Assembly (NCBI RefSeq): GCF_020921035.1
Contig: NC_063152.1
Location: 31,991,903 to 32,055,902, forward strand
Origin: Rhodamnia argentea
Lineage: Eukaryota > Streptophyta > Magnoliopsida > Myrtales > Myrtaceae
DNA: 64,000 bases
Direction of reading: 5' to 3'
The notes below the pieces were generated by a model. The model was given only the letters and a program-made list of their open reading frames with translations, ran no database searches and was not told where the DNA came from. This document shows, in pieces, positions 11,375 to 25,147 of this stretch; position 1 is the stretch's first letter, and each line of letters opens with the position of its first letter. Made by a program: the position numbers and the translations under genes.

Positions 11375-13305
11375 ATCGTTTATCTTGATCGAAGGCTCCT
11401 TCTCAATAGGTATATCTCAGCATTTCAGTTTAATTATTATGCTTCCAAATTGAGTGCTCTGTTCTAAATTTGCTCTATCTCATGTGAGTCTATCAAGATT
11501 ATCAGCATCTTCAATCCAGCTGCTTTTATGGTGTATTTTTTCCTGTGATAAAATTGTGTTCCATCTCATTTCTCCAATGACAATGGTAAGTGTCACATCT
11601 GTGGAACTGCATATAAAATGTGAATTTCTCTTCCTTTAGGAGGATGGTCTTGTTAAACTAATTCCAGTGGGCTTTTATGACATGAACATGGGGGATGGTT
11701 CAACCTGGTTCAGTTGGAAACTGGAAAAGATCGAACTCAATAGCAAGTAGTTGGGCATCTGACTAATAACAAAAATATCCATATTGTGGTGTTGGTGAAC
11801 TTTTGTTGAATTGGTGAACCATGAACTTCTAGGTTGTTGAATGATGAACTTACAAAGCCATGTTAGTTGATCCTGGCCGATAGCCGGCACTTTCTCCTAA
11901 TGTCATATGCTCATTTGATAGCTTTGTTGACTTAATGTTTATGATAAAGTGCCATCAAATATGTGAAAATCACTTTCTTGGCATGTGGCCTTCGGTTGCT
12001 GTTAAAGTGTAAACATTACATCAGTCAATGGGTTCGTTTGAGGTTTGTTTGCCATTTCTTCCTTTAGATTCTACTGTTTTTGTCAATCCGATGAAGTCAC
12101 AAACTAGCTTGGCATAACATGAGTTGATAACTTTGCACTTTTCGTTGATTTTAGCATCTGCTCTAATTAGGGTTGCGTTTTCAAATTTTTTATACATGCA
12201 GAGACAAATAGTCCGAGATCAAAGCTCCAAGCCGATGCATTTCCTAGTGATTGTGAACTCTTTTAGAGTTCCAAGGAGTGGATCGCACAACTAGATATCT
12301 AAACTTCAATTGCGTGACTCTGATGCTGTAAATGGAGTTGCAGTGTTCTCGAAGGCAGGATAATTGGTTTGGTACACTCTTAGACGAGGTTAGGGAACAT
12401 TGCTCTCTCCCGGCTCGGGATACGTTAACTGGAGAGTGTAAGTTGGTTGCCAAGCGATGTTCAGGACATTCGTCCTCACACATGGTTTCAGTGTAGATAG
12501 CGGAATCTAATTCCAGGTGATATATGCAATATTTGTTGCGCAGTGTAGAGCCACTTGTTTGTCTGGATATTTTCTGTGTTTCTCTGGAAAATCATGCCGT
12601 TAGCTTCTGTTCTTCCTGTTGTGGGAAGAATGCATTTTCAAATTCCGTTGCAGTTCTTGTGCTAAATTAAGTTTGGTCCGAGCTTTGAGCTAGCAAAGTC
12701 AAATGTATGTTGATTGTAGCTTTTTGTCTGGTTCTTCCGGCAGGAACTCCGTCCTATTCTAACTCTCCTCTCCTCTCTCAAACTTTTGCTCTGCTTGCTA
12801 TGCTCTGTTTTCAGCAAGAAAAAATTCTCCTGCCCTGATATGCATGTTACTTCTTTAAGAAACCTATATTTCGAGGGACATGCGCTCAACATTCCGGAAT
12901 TCAGTGTCCGCGCATCGGACAACTGTAGGATTGCACTTATTCTCGAGTAGCTGTAGAATAAATAGCATGGTTAAGTTTTCCCTCCATCTGATCCTGATAT
13001 TGTGTCTACCCTCATATTAATCCCATGACTACAACCAGCCCGTGCTACGGTTCTGGTCCGCTGCACAATTTGCTCTACCTCCCACCTTTGCTGCGGTGCC
13101 GATTTTGCTTGCCTTTTCACTCTAGGTTGCAACCCACCCTCTCGTTCCCAAAGTGAGTGAAGAACGAATTTAGGATAGGGCAGTTGTAGTTCAGCTCCCC
13201 CGGCTTCGCATATTTTTGCCTTGACCAGAAACAGAGAAATTCTTAGATCAGTACCAGATGGATAAGGACTTCGAAGAATCGACGATTCTAGCAGTCTATC
13301 TCTCA
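11375..13305. other. Shared 3' region between convergent genes
   Basis: This 1.9 kb lies between the stop codons of two convergent genes. It probably holds the 3' untranslated region of the BTB gene, possibly with a 3'UTR intron, since candidate donor 'caataggtatat' (about 11405) and acceptor 'tcttcctttag' (about 11639) are visible. No further coding exon was recognised. Confidence 0.4.
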
Positions 13306-15007
13306 TTACCATTCTTGATCAACCAACATGTCCTCTGTCAATCCAAACTCCCTCAGCTCTTCCTCGGTATGATGCACTAGCAAGCTATATCTGCACCGGT
13401 GTTGGGGATCGTTTTAGTTTTGATAGCTTACATGTATAGAGCGACCCCAGTAAAGCACAGAAGTAAGAAATACTCTGTTTTAGGACCTGTTGAGAAGAGT
13501 TACCTTCCACCGTACCCTCTTTCCATCACAATCATTTTACCGTTGCCCAGATTGTTAAGGCCCTCAAATTGTTCCGATGTCCACTTGTACCACCTCATCA
13601 GGAAGACTCGCAGCGTGAGTCCATGAGACACGATCACCAGGTTCATGTTCTTGTTCTGCTCCCCCGGCGGTTGGAACCGTCCGATGTCGATATCGGCCCT
13701 TAGAGTTTCTCTAAATCCTGTTTTCACCGGTAGACATTACCTCAATATTCCTTTCTGCTATTCCCAGGAAATTTTAAGTACTGAGTAAATTCATGGGGGG
13801 GGGCAAAAAGAGAAGAAATACCAGTAATTCTATCATAAACATCTGCTGCAGATTCTCCATCAGGGAATCTGTAGAAGAAACGACCATACATTATTCTCAT
13901 TTGTTTCTCAACTCTCATCTTCTCTCTATCCTGGAAATTCCCTTTCGAACAAAAAAGAAAACAAATTCAAGAAAATCAATTTAACCGAAGCTGGTTTTGA
14001 ATAGCTATGTATGGCAGGAAAGCAGAGGAACTCGAGATCTGTTTACCGAAATCCTGTTCTCTTAGGCGAGTCTCTTCTCTCATGCCGGCAATCCTCGACC
14101 TCTCAAAAGCCCTGCCCAAACACCTCAGAGTCTCTAGGGTTCTTCTGTAAGGCGACACATAGAAGTAGACCTTCCAATCGTCTGCTCCATCTTTCTCTAT
14201 CATCTCTCTGATCTTCCAACCAGTTGCCTCCGCTTCGGCCTTCCCCTTGTCGGTGAGGTCGATCTTAGGATCGGGGACCCTCGTGTACATGCTCTCATCC
14301 ACATTACCTGCCAGCGTTGTGCATAACTCAATCATTACAAACTCGAGATGCGAAATGACAATTCAGCAGCAGCGGTTTGCTTTTTGTCTTCCTAATTGTC
14401 CTCCTACTGCAATTAGGAGCACCAGATTTTTACCCTCTTGTCTAAATGGGGTGGTGCACTAAACATTTTTGTGTTTCAGAGCTAGACACTTCATTGAAAT
14501 CCAACTCTCATGCAGTCTCCATAATTTTAGCAATAACCTCCATAGTTCATGGGTACAATGTGATCTTCGTTGAAACATAAAAAGAGAGAACAATCTGAAT
14601 CACACCCTCTGTTCTGGTCAAATTAATAGACTCATCTCACTCTTTATAATGCAGATGCAGTCCACACCTCTGCTAATTATGAGTGCAGGCTTTGCAAACG
14701 TAAAGGACAATACGTTTCATCAGATAAACTACCGAACTGTTCAGCCAAATCCCAACCTATTTTTACCTTCGCTCTGGCCGTGCCGAACCAGAATGATGCG
14801 GCGAGGCCGGGGTGGGGCCGAGGCGACGTGGCGGATCAGAGGGTCCTTCTCAGGGAAAGTGGCCTTCCCATTGGTACTGCCATTGCCGTTGCTGCAGATT
14901 TCGATCCCGTGAGTGGCACAACAATGGATGGCGTCCAAGCGGCGCAGAACTCTACGGGAAGGAGGGAAAGAAGAGGCCGGAAAGAACTTCAGGTGGAGCG
15001 TGGTCAT
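13306..15007 (-). CDS. Phosphoglycerate mutase-like protein (AT74/AT74H type)
   Basis: Five exons on the minus strand (15007-14767, 14307-14047, 13941-13822, 13717-13504, 13390-13306) join in phase and give 306 residues. The catalytic RHG motif of the histidine phosphatase superfamily is at residues 75-77 (LVRHGQSEGN). A conserved SPYRRT lies at 132-137 and the second catalytic His at 239 (VSHGLTLR). The block YKWTSEQFEGLNNLGNGKM and the ending VDQEW fit the Arabidopsis AT74/AT74H proteins. The 60-residue N-terminal extension is Ser/Arg/Pro-rich and could be a targeting peptide, which is inference. The superfamily includes mutases and phosphatases, and the substrate here is unknown. An in-frame start further upstream would need a non-ATG codon, so 15007 is chosen. 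Confidence 0.9.
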
Positions 15008-16566
15008 GTCTCTCCACGTGAGTGAGAATCCAGAGTTGGACACACTCAACAATAAGGAGAAGAAGAAGAAGAAGGCGATGGTGATGAAAGCAAGCTATCG
15101 GGCAATCGAATTGGGCAGTGGACACATAATTCCTGCAGGAACAAAGGACAAGATTGTAAGGTGGTTGGAGCTCGTGACTATTTTGCAAATGAGGACTATG
15201 TTGTTGCACCTTCTAGTCCTGGGAATCTTTGTCTCAAATGGATCAATTTTCGTGGACGTGAGCGAACTTCGTCACGACCCTCTCTGAGATATATCGAGAG
15301 AGAGAGAGAGAGAGAGAGAGACTTCATTGGCTTCACGACGTTCAAGCTAGGCCAACGTTTTTTTGACAAGTCCAAATTCTAATATGACAAAGGTCGGTTT
15401 CCGTCGCTGGCCACAGGCGAGGACAAGCCGGGTATCGAGACCTTTGCGGCCGATATTATCCCGTATTATGAACGGTTGTCGAATTTTCCCGCCATTTTCC
15501 AATGATTTTCTTCCTACTTTCAGTCCATTTCCTCCTCCACTTTTGTAATGCCATGGTCACAAGCCTTAGTGCTTTTATTTGTGAATCCCTTTGTGTAATC
15601 CGATTAAATATCGAAAATACATATTTTTTATCTTATTTTTTACGGCCGGGGCTTGCTCCTTGTTTTTTCGAATTATATCGGTATTTCACTCCTACAATTA
15701 CTTATTTGTCGGGACACCAACCCTGGGTAAGGACGAATTGGATGATGAGGAGTTAGCATACCGATTCGCTTTCTTCCTTCCCGTTCTTAGCAAAGCAAAC
15801 TCTTTTTTTTTTTTTTTTTTTTAAGAGTGTTACAACGAACAAAGTATTCCCCAATTGAGATGAAACTTAGTCCCCGATTCTAATCAGTATTATTCTTATT
15901 AGGAATTTCCAATTGAAAAAAATCCACTTCCTAGTCAACTATAGTTTTTTTTATCGCACCTATAAGAAGTTTCAAAACCGTGACCAAGTGGACCTCGTTA
16001 TAGCACCATGTTAAGATTTGGCAACGTGGGAGCATTTGGAATGTAAAGAGGGGCCTTTTGGGCCTCTTTCGGGCCGGGTCTACGGGGCATTCGAATCGAG
16101 AGAACCGGATCCATCAACCCGGACCGAAATCCATTTGCCCAATTTCACATCGAGTGGGGAACCGCATGAATCTTTGAGGAGAGCGTGACGATTTGGTCAA
16201 GGTGGGGCATACAGCTAATCGAACTTGCTTTGCCCTGTCAAGAACGTTAATTTTTCTCCGTTGCTTCCATATAAAGCTAGGTTAGTTAAGGAGGGGGACA
16301 GATGTTGACCGCCATCTCATTAATTTGCAAGTTCATCCCCAACTAAAGCAACGTGCGCAAAAAGCTCACAACTGTTGAACTCAACAAATTCGACTTTAAG
16401 AACGAACAATGATTGAAAACGGGGCAACCTTATAAGTTTTTATATAAGATCACATGATCCTTTTCGTAGTTTTATACAAATTGGGGAAGTTGTGACCTGG
16501 GACGAGTCCGGTGCGTTTGGTCAATCGGGTCGACCGAATATTAATCGGATATTTTATGTCTACTTC

Positions 16567-16816
16567 TAGGGGTGAGCATGATTTCACAGTGGAATCGAGA
16601 TCGGATAACCGGATCGGTGGGAATCGATTCTATTCCAGATAGGGTATACGGGGTGAGTTTTAGGCCTATTGGTAGATTCGTGGTTCCTGAAATCCGTGAC
16701 AAGTATGTTTCAGCGTATGCATGGTAGGTTTTAGATTTTAAAAAATTTGAAAAATTGATTCTGACAAGTAGATTTTAGATGGAATTTGAATCGATCCTAA
16801 AATTGCTCATCCCTAA
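16567..16816. mobile_element. Short hAT-like MITE, family D
   Basis: The left end 'taggggtgagcatgatttc' and the right end 'aaaattgctcatccctaa' form inverted termini (taggggtgagca / tagggatgagca). The internal 'ggaatttgaatcgatcc' is shared with the copy at 42746-42940. No transposase, and I could not see a convincing 8-bp target-site duplication. Confidence 0.6.
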
Positions 16817-17439
16817 GTTAGCCTCTCCAAGAAATATGATATGCGCGAGTGAGAATTTGTTTCAAAGCGGACGGGGTTAATAGTTCTCTAAACCTTGATT
16901 AGCCCGACCCTACGGAGCGGGTTGAACCGCGGAACGAGGCTGCCCAACCGAAAGCCCTCGTCTTCTCCGACACCATTAGTTCTCTTGCTCTCGATCTCGA
17001 CCAAGTTGCCGACACTTTTTTTTTTTTGGCACAATGCGGGGGACGATCAACAATATTGAAGAACAGGTCGATGGGCCCCACGCCCTCACCCGTTCGAAGA
17101 GACTTCTATCGCCTGCCGAGTGACAAACACCACGTGATTTATTGGGTTCATTGCGTGCTGCCCGGAAACAAGAACTTTCAGACTCGACCTCATCGAATTT
17201 TTAATTTTTTACAGCTCTTGGGTGTCGGTCGGACCGCTCGGATTCGGGTGACACCGACACGCGAGAGGAGGACCCGACAACCGATCCAGCGGTCCATGCA
17301 TGGTGACGATGGGAACGTCCCCGGAATGGGGTCCCCATTGGAATCAAATTCAACGGACCGCGAGTCCCACCACTAGTGTCCGGACACGTCAACATCGGAA
17401 AAGCACGCCCGTTTTCAAGCAAGAGCAGAACGGTGATTA

Positions 17440-17720
17440 TAGCAACAATTAATATTACGAAAACTCGAAAACTCTCGTGCACCTGTAATAAATTTATCTT
17501 TTATTAATTAACAGTTAAGGAGCATATTAACTTAGAGTTTCTATTTTTCATTTGTCATTGATATACTAATTTAGAGGTATTAATCTAACTTAACAAAAAT
17601 TAACAAAGAAATAAATTTTTCACAAATATATCAATTTAAGCTCGTGAAAAAATTAATTCGAAATAAATTTATTAAATATTTTGATAGTCAGAAAAATTAA
17701 TTTTGTATGAGTTCACGATT
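17440..17720. repeat. Partial family C repeat
   Basis: Shares 'aataaatttatc', 'taacaaaaattaac' and 'tatcaatttaagctcg' phrases with the full element at 6672-7194. The ends are eroded. Confidence 0.4.
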
Positions 17721-18227
17721 TTTCGAGATACAAATCATTGAAATAAATGTCACATCGATTTGTCCTAGAATCCGGTCCGACGGAGCTAAAAAGACATTGG
17801 ATAACAAAAACAAAAACGTGAAAAAAGTTAAGGGGACCGATTGAAAAGACCCCCCCTCTAATAATTGTCATCAACACTTCCGAATCTTTATGGCGCCACA
17901 AACCACGGACGACCACGTTCGTCCCATCCATCCATGTACGCAATTTTCCGACCAACAAAAGGGCAAAATGGTACACTTTCTCAAATGTGTAATCTACGGC
18001 TTTTGTACACTGGCAACTTTTTCCCTAATTGACGAATCGTGCCCGCTTGTGGAGGGACATCCTTACAAAATTGGCAAACTTGATGAATGATCAAAGAGGG
18101 ATCTTAATTAAACAATTAGCAGACTTTAGAAATAGAATTTGGAGAGGCTAACCAAATTCCTAAGAGACCCCCCACCGAACCGGTTCTTCTTCTTCTTTCT
18201 TTTTTTCTTTCCAGGAATTTTCCGCCC

Positions 18228-21200
18228 TTAGATTTCACTGATCTCGCCTTCCTTACACACGCCGACGTCCACCACCATGCTCCCTTTCCTCTTCGAGCTC
18301 ACCACGCGGCAACAGTTCCTTCTCGGCGACTGGAATGGATGAACGGAGAGCGAGCACGAGTTAACGGGGTTACCGATTGGATGGTGAAAAGTCCGTAAAC
18401 GAAGACAGATTAAGCATAGAACGGGGGTTGTTAAGTTAGTTTTACTTACTCTGTCCCACAAGCTGGGATCGGGCTTCTTGCGGACCACCACGTAGTCCAA
18501 GGCCTCCGGATTCGCCATCTTCCACCTGCAATGAGGATTGGGCACCCGGTGCCGGAGGTACTCGCTCACCGTCCGGTTCGTCGGCGAGTCGAACCTCGCG
18601 TTCGACAGGTAGAACACAAAGGGCTTCTGGCACGGGTTCCGGCTGACCGGCCGGGTGTTGAACGCGTACGCCGTGTAGTCCGCCTTCCGGTACCAGTTCA
18701 GGAAGGTCCTCGAGGGCATCTCGATCTCTCGGGGCGAGAAGACGCCGCGGAAGATCTGGACCGCAAAGCCCCAGGACACGGAGACGGTCCAGCTCCTCGC
18801 CTTGTCATAGCAAATGGACTGCTGCATCAGGCCGGCCGAGTCTAGCTTCATCGGCACCGCGAGCCGCTGGAGGGCTTGGACCCGGGTGACGTTCGGGAAG
18901 ATGGGCTCCACCACGTCGAGATGGTGGAGGGAAACCAAGGGCGCGACCGGGTGGGCGGCGAGGAGCCCGAACAGGTTGCCATACACATCGTACTGATAGC
19001 CAATATACACCAAAACAAAAAAAATAAATAAAACTCGCTATCAAGATCAACTCATGAAATCCCGTTGAAAGTTGAGAATGCGCCGAAACAATAATAATTG
19101 CTGATTAAGAGAATCTACCAATCATTCACATACGCAAAAGAAAAAAAAAAAAAAAGACAAGAAAAAAGAATAGTCGTAAGATGGAAACCCATCTCCTGTT
19201 TAATTCAAACTCCGAAAGTGTTGACAAGACGTTGACTGCTTTCGGGGCGGGTGCCATATATATATATATATATATATAAAATAAGGAGCGTGGCCTCACG
19301 GAGCCTCGATGCGCGCACCGGCGAATTCTCGGGGCTGGGAACAAAACCGGGTCCACGTCCCACCGACACGTGGGGTCCAGCCCGAGGCCCTAGGAACCTA
19401 GGCACGGACAACCTTTGAGGTAACCACCCCACGCGAAAGGTCTCAGAAGTCAGAACCTTTGCACACGGTACTGAACACTTCACCTAACAAATTGTCGCCA
19501 TTGCTCGATGTTCAACAATCTCCAAATCTTTAGTTGATATTCCAGATTCGATAACCACACTAATCCAAATTCCATTTGAATTAGATTCACTTAATCAAGA
19601 TTGATCGAGCGGTGGACGCCCAACAATAAGCACAGGCATGATCATCGAAACTTCTCGGATCCCAAATTACCCGACCCTAAATCCCTCAATGACCCGGTAA
19701 CGACATGGTGGCCCCCCCCTGATGAGAAGGAATCTCACCTTCAATCACTGAGTTAGTAAAACCCGTGGATATTTTCTTAATTAGAAGACAATAAAGAAGT
19801 TAAATCTCTAACTAACCCAGATTAGACTAGCATTTCACTTAGGGCAAAGATCCCCTTAAACACGTTTCCAAAACAATCATTGTCGTTAAAGGATCGGTGA
19901 CCACCCCCGCGGGTCAAAGCCCCACGAAAGCTAGGGGCCAGCAACCGGCCGGGTAAAACCCACAAAACCGCACTTTCCCATAAAGACGACGCCAATTGTT
20001 AGCGGACGCACTTACCTTAATAAAGTATTTCGTAAATGCAAACGTGTCGATATAGACCACGTCACGGTCTGAAATTGCGGAGGGTGAGTGCGATCCCATA
20101 GACAATTAGTGTTTAGCTTTGATGACCCGTAATAAGGATCCGATTACCGTAATTAACTTTAATTCTTTAATTGGGATTACCATAGATTAATCAATCTTAA
20201 CATGTTAAGACGCAAATTAAAGTAAGTGGGTCAATAACCTACGTATTAAGTCAAATTACTTTCTACGAATAGTGATCAAAACTGAGAAGGCAAGTTGGGG
20301 ATTGACGTTAAGGAAGGAAACACACCTGGTGAAACCCTAGCTCCTTGGTGAGGGGGACGCCGATCTCCGCCATGCACGCCTGGATCCGATCGTCGGAGCC
20401 GTAGAGACCCGGGTACCGCTGGATGCACCGGTCCTGCACCCGCTCCAGGGCCACCGCGAGGGGGTAGCTGATCGCGAACCCGCCGCCGCCGTACGCCATC
20501 CCATACGAGAAGTATATGTTCTGCAGGTGGCTCTCAGACAGGCTCCCGATGTAGTAGTACTGCCGGTGGTCGTACTTCCGGAGCACCCGGAGCAGGTTCT
20601 CGGCGACGAACACCGTGTCGTCATCGCCCATCACGAACCACCGCACGTCCTTCAGGCCCAGGCGGAGCGTCTCCGAGACGATCCGCGAGATCCGCAGCGC
20701 CGACCGGTGGCCCTGCCGGTTTGTATACTTGAAGTGGGAAGTGTTGCCGGAGATCCTCACTGGTGGGAGACCCTCGCCGGAGCGCGTCGCCACCGCCCTG
20801 TCCAGCCACACTATGCCTCTCATCTCCTCCGGCTTGAACCTGCGAAAAAAATAATAATAATCAGCGGTGGAGATGATTGAGAGTGAGAGTGAGTGACGAT
20901 GGGCAAAAGCTGAATCGAGGAAAGTTTCTAGAAGAATGAGATTAGCAAGAGCCCGATTGAGACAAACGGCAAAAGGAGAGCTAAATTCGGGAAAATGTAG
21001 GTGGATGAGAAAAGCAAATTCGTGTTCAAATTGGAATTAAGAGATTTTTCCAGTGCTGATTCTGCGACATTTTCCGTGCACATTCCACAGTTTCCACCAG
21101 CTAAAAGTTTTTCCGGGAAAATAATGAGCTGATTGTGAGACGTTCTCGTCTGAGTGTGGAAACCCACACGGACTGATCAATCGAAAGCAACGACGAGCTC

Positions 21201-21690
21201 GAAATTTCTGGCAAAAAATCTCTGGGGCGATTTGTAGTTACCACAGCTTGATGTAGTTCTTCCTCTGTTCCCAGAGCTTAGCCGAGGCGGCGATTCCGAA
21301 CACGACGTGCCGGAGCTCCGTCCTATGCCCCGATTCGGCGAGGGCCGTGGCGCTGCGAGCCGACAGCGAGGAGGAGAGCGATGAGTTTGTGGCGGCGGCG
21401 GCCGAGGAGGAGGAGGAGGGACCGTCGGTGGAGGAGGAGGAGGAGGAGGTGAGGCGGCGGGAGGTGGAGAAGGGCTCGCTGTCGACGCAGGCGCGGGAGG
21501 AGGAGACGAGCTTCAGGGTGTAGACGACGTAGGTGACGGACACGAAGAGGATGAGCCACACCATAAGCTTCGGCAGCGCTCGAGCTTGCGAGCCGCCGAT
21601 GCCGGGCACGGCGGTCGGGGTCCCGGGCGGCGGCACTCTCATCTGGTCCCAGAAGGCCATTCTCCCTGAATCTTTCTGGGTCGCCTTCAT
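18228..21690 (-). CDS. DUF604 fringe-related glycosyltransferase (GT31-like)
   Basis: Four exons on the minus strand (21690-21242, 20839-20326, 18992-18450, 18329-18228) give 535 residues in a closed frame. It is a type II membrane protein: cytosolic residues 1-41, one membrane anchor at about 42-59 (LMVWLILFVSVTYVVYTL), then a long Ser-rich stalk to about residue 115. The catalytic region carries a metal-binding DDD at 222-224 (WFVMGDDDTVF), followed by SYGMAYGGGGFAIS, both typical of the fringe/GT31 fold. The C-terminal half matches plant DUF604 proteins such as At5g41460 and At4g11350, ending with SPRRNCCRV and a short tail. It probably works in the Golgi lumen. The donor sugar and acceptor are unknown. 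Intron 2 (18993-20325) contains a (TA)n tract; intron 3 is in-frame and stop-free (see findings). Confidence 0.92.
19256..19279. repeat. (TA)n microsatellite within intron 2 of the DUF604 gene
   Basis: About 24 bp of alternating TA inside the 1333-bp intron. Confidence 0.85.
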
Positions 21691-21749
21691 TCTGGCGAGA
21701 AAGAAGAAGAAGAATAAGAAGGACCTGCACCCAATCTATCAATGTCGTC

Positions 21750-22080
21750 GCTGGGCATTCGGAATCAGGGGTTTTGCATTGTCGTGAGATTTCGTGGGCT
21801 TCTTGATCGGATTCGGGGAGCTTCGCGCCGGTGGCTTCAGAATCGATTCATGGAATTGAAGGGGGAAAATAAAAACGGAGGAAGATACAACACGAACGAA
21901 GAGATAACGATGAGTAAACAAAAGAAAAATGGACGATTCCAGTGATGACGACGGCGACGACGACGGCGACGAAGAGAGTCGGAGAGAGAGAGAGAGAGGG
22001 GGGGGGATAAAAGAGACGGGTTAGAGAGAGAGAGAGATGCGTATTTGCCAGCTTTTATGCAGAGAAATAGTGTTATTGAT
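21750..22080 (-). promoter_or_regulatory. 5' leader and promoter of the DUF604 gene
   Basis: Upstream of the ATG at 21690 on the minus strand are CGTC-rich and CT-rich stretches (GA-rich on the plus strand at about 21976-22036). This resembles the leader of many plant housekeeping genes. The exact transcription start cannot be read. Confidence 0.35.
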
Positions 22081-24519
22081 AATATAAATAAAAGAAAATT
22101 CGAACACAAATCGACAAGATATGCTCCAATTTCGACCAAAAAAATAATAATTAAACGACATGCTTCAATTAGCGATTAAAAGGAGGCAAGTTATTTATTT
22201 TTCCAGCAAATCAGTCACTGTATCTGAACAACTAATAAATGTCATGATATCACTTGCCTCTGTTGGTTTCTCCAAAAATTGATAATTTATCGTAACAATA
22301 ATTACTTGCAGCGCGTGAAATGCTGTCATTATCGATGATAATTTAGAACTTTGCTAACATAACAGTCTTGCAGTATATTGTTAGCCACAGAATCTTAAAA
22401 GATGGATCTCACAATAAATTTTAATTAATGAGTATTTTTTTAATCTAAAATAGATTGTTAACATAATAGTTACAAAAAAAATTATATAATTAATTCTAAT
22501 TTTTGTGAACGATAAAAGTATTTTTTCATTTTTTTTTCAATTTTCGAATCATACGAGGGATTTTTTTAAAAATTTTTTTATTTAAATCGCTTATTTTTCA
22601 ATATAAATTACTTTAACTCAACTCAATATTTCTTTTCTTTATGTAAAATCAATATAAATTGTGTCGTTGCGAGTGTCTTTCTTTTTGGGGATGTTTTTCT
22701 TCTTCTTTTTCCAGCTGTGAGCGGAGGCGTGGTGGAGCTGCGGGGGTGCTGGGGTGGGTGTTATCGAGCGGCGTCGGATGTACACGTGGAGGACGGCCGT
22801 GATGAGCGGCGATCGCACTGGACCCCACACGCACGCACGGAGACAGGGCTGAACCTGTGGAGGTCGGAAGAAGTGGCGTCATCTAAAAGCCATCGGAGAG
22901 GTACCGTCGCGAGATCCCCGTCTGATCGACGGCCACGATCACCGACGATCAAATGGATCTATGGATCCGGATCTACGCTCGTGTACCTCGACGTGAAATT
23001 CTCTCTATTGAAATTAGTTCCGGTTGTCGATAGGCATGCCGCCAAGGGATTGGAGTAGCGGGAACGTCAATATCATAAATGCGGTGTTCGACTACGTATA
23101 CAGACAGAGTAAAAGTCAGAAGAAATGAGAGTCAGAGATAAGACAAATCCAAAAAAAAAAAAACAATAATACCTTTTGATATCCGTGATTGTTATTTGGA
23201 TGAAGTTTATGGCTAACCTTCCTCGTGCTTTTCGATAATCTGTTTTCGAAATATTAACTCAGCCTGATGACTCGCCTTCCACCGCCATCTCAGCACCATC
23301 CCAAGAGGTCTATCACCACCTTTCCGCCTTCCACCACCACCAATCCATGGAGCCTCGTCTATCTTGAACTTAGATGCATGGACTCAAATCCAGGCCGTCG
23401 CGAATAGATATGAGGTTGTGACGGTCGAGATCTCATATCTAAAGCCGCCATGACTCGGAACTAATTAATTCAAACTAATAAAAGACTAATCGGAGAGCTT
23501 TGCCGATTCATAAATTTGAAGCGATGAAAAATCCAAATACAATTGTTGTTCCCTATCTATTCGATTTGAAAAAGAGCGAGCAGATAAATCTAACATAACG
23601 ATTAGTCCTCGATAGACATTTCAAAAAAGGTTGAAGACTGTATCGATTGAGTGGCTCTTTTCGAAAGATGGCTACTAAGATCAAATTGTACCTGCATCCG
23701 TCGTAAGAGATTTTGTGATGCTTATTGTCTACCGAGCCATTTCTAATGCCGAAAAAGTACCCTCGATCCTTGTTTGATGTAGTTCGATGTCCGCCTAAAA
23801 TAGTAAATGAGCTAAATTTCTAAAGTTTGATTCTATACTCATCTATACCGATAAACTTATCCAGACAACAAAATTTTTTTACTATACCATGCTCGGTTCG
23901 TAGAATGAAAGAAGGCTCTTCTTCCTAATTGGATGTCTAAACCACCCCAGCCTAGCTATTCTTTTCGACAAAAAAAAAAAAAAAACTCGGTTCCGAGACC
24001 GGAATCATTAGCTAGCGAAGAAGAAAGGAGGTTATCTTGTTCCATGTATTCTAATTGAAGCAAATTCACTAGATGTCTCGCCCAAATCGCTAGCATGTAA
24101 AAATGGGCATTGCAATATGGCATCGTTTCATCAAATATTAGCAAGAATGGGAGTAATGTGGTCCACACCTAGGCAAAGGGTGAATCGTATCTACTATGAA
24201 TATTTTTCCCTGTCGTAGTAAGGCAAAATAGAAAAGAAGAAAGATTGCTTTTGCGCTTTTCGAGAATTAAAGGCAACAACTTCGATTATCCATACTATAC
24301 TTTGATAGGAAAATTCTGATGTGAGAATTTCTCAATTTCCTATTTCGATTCAATTGACACGAGTTTAGGAAGAATGCTTTCGCGGGTTCGAACCCATAAA
24401 TTATGAATCGAAAATTTACCAAATCATCTCTAAATCTATTGTGCATTTGTCAATTCACTTGTAGACTTTTCATTTATTAAACAATAGAGCTCGAAGTACA
24501 TGTAAGGCTCAAAGAGTTT

Positions 24520-24740
24520 CGCGTGAAACTTCAATGTAGTCCTTTTGACTAGTTTTTCAATGAAAACCGCTGACGTGATAGTTTAGTTATCACCGACCCT
24601 CCTATGTGGCACATTGTCATGTCTGCTAGAATGACTACATAGGATTTTCGCTTAAATGTCAATGGCTAAGTCGGCAAAATTAGAAAGTTTAGGCCAAAAA
24701 TGGCATTCGCGCGATAGATTCAAGATTGGTCGGACAATTT
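24520..24740. repeat. Dispersed repeat family A (partial)
   Basis: Contains 'tcctatgtggcacattg' and the 'agattggtcggac' segment in the same order as the copies at 770-1205 and 1667-2110. Confidence 0.35.
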
Positions 24741-25147
24741 TTCCAATTATAAACAATCACACTCGCCGATCACAACAACATCACACGCGGGGACTTCACT
24801 GAGATGTATAACACGATGGATGACGATCGTAATGGATCTGATTCTTGGAGACTCTTATTGAGATGGCGGATGGATGTTGAAGCAATCCAGGGTCCAAAAT
24901 CATACCCCGGCATTATGCACACCAAACATTGAATATGAGGAATGGAGGTCCGAAATGATTGACGCTTAAGAATCGTCCTGTCCTAGTCTCTTCTCCCCGA
25001 GCACTGTGCCCTTTACGGACATATGAAGTGTTCCATGAGGGAACTTTTGACTTCAACGGCCACTAAGCTTCGTACCATATTCATGTCCCGGACACAATTA
25101 TTAGACCTCCCGAGCAACAACAGCCAAATGGACCACACTTGCATTTA

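Larger units (their letters stand above)
15053..18227. other. Intergenic region with repeats, no gene recognised
   Basis: Contains a (GA)n run at 15297-15321, a T tract near 15801-15822, a hAT-like MITE at 16567-16816 and a partial family C repeat at 17440-17720. The first few hundred bases are probably the promoter of the phosphatase-like gene to the left. Open frames here are short and lack family resemblance. Confidence 0.5.

Noticed and set aside
22717-23058. Open frames on both strands in a GC-rich patch
   Set aside because: Overlapping frames on both strands, no family resemblance, no splice context. Composition explains them.
24360-24420. Possible tRNA T-arm ('gcgggttcgaaccc')
   Set aside because: The bases look like a T-loop, but no acceptor, D or anticodon arm could be paired at the right distances.
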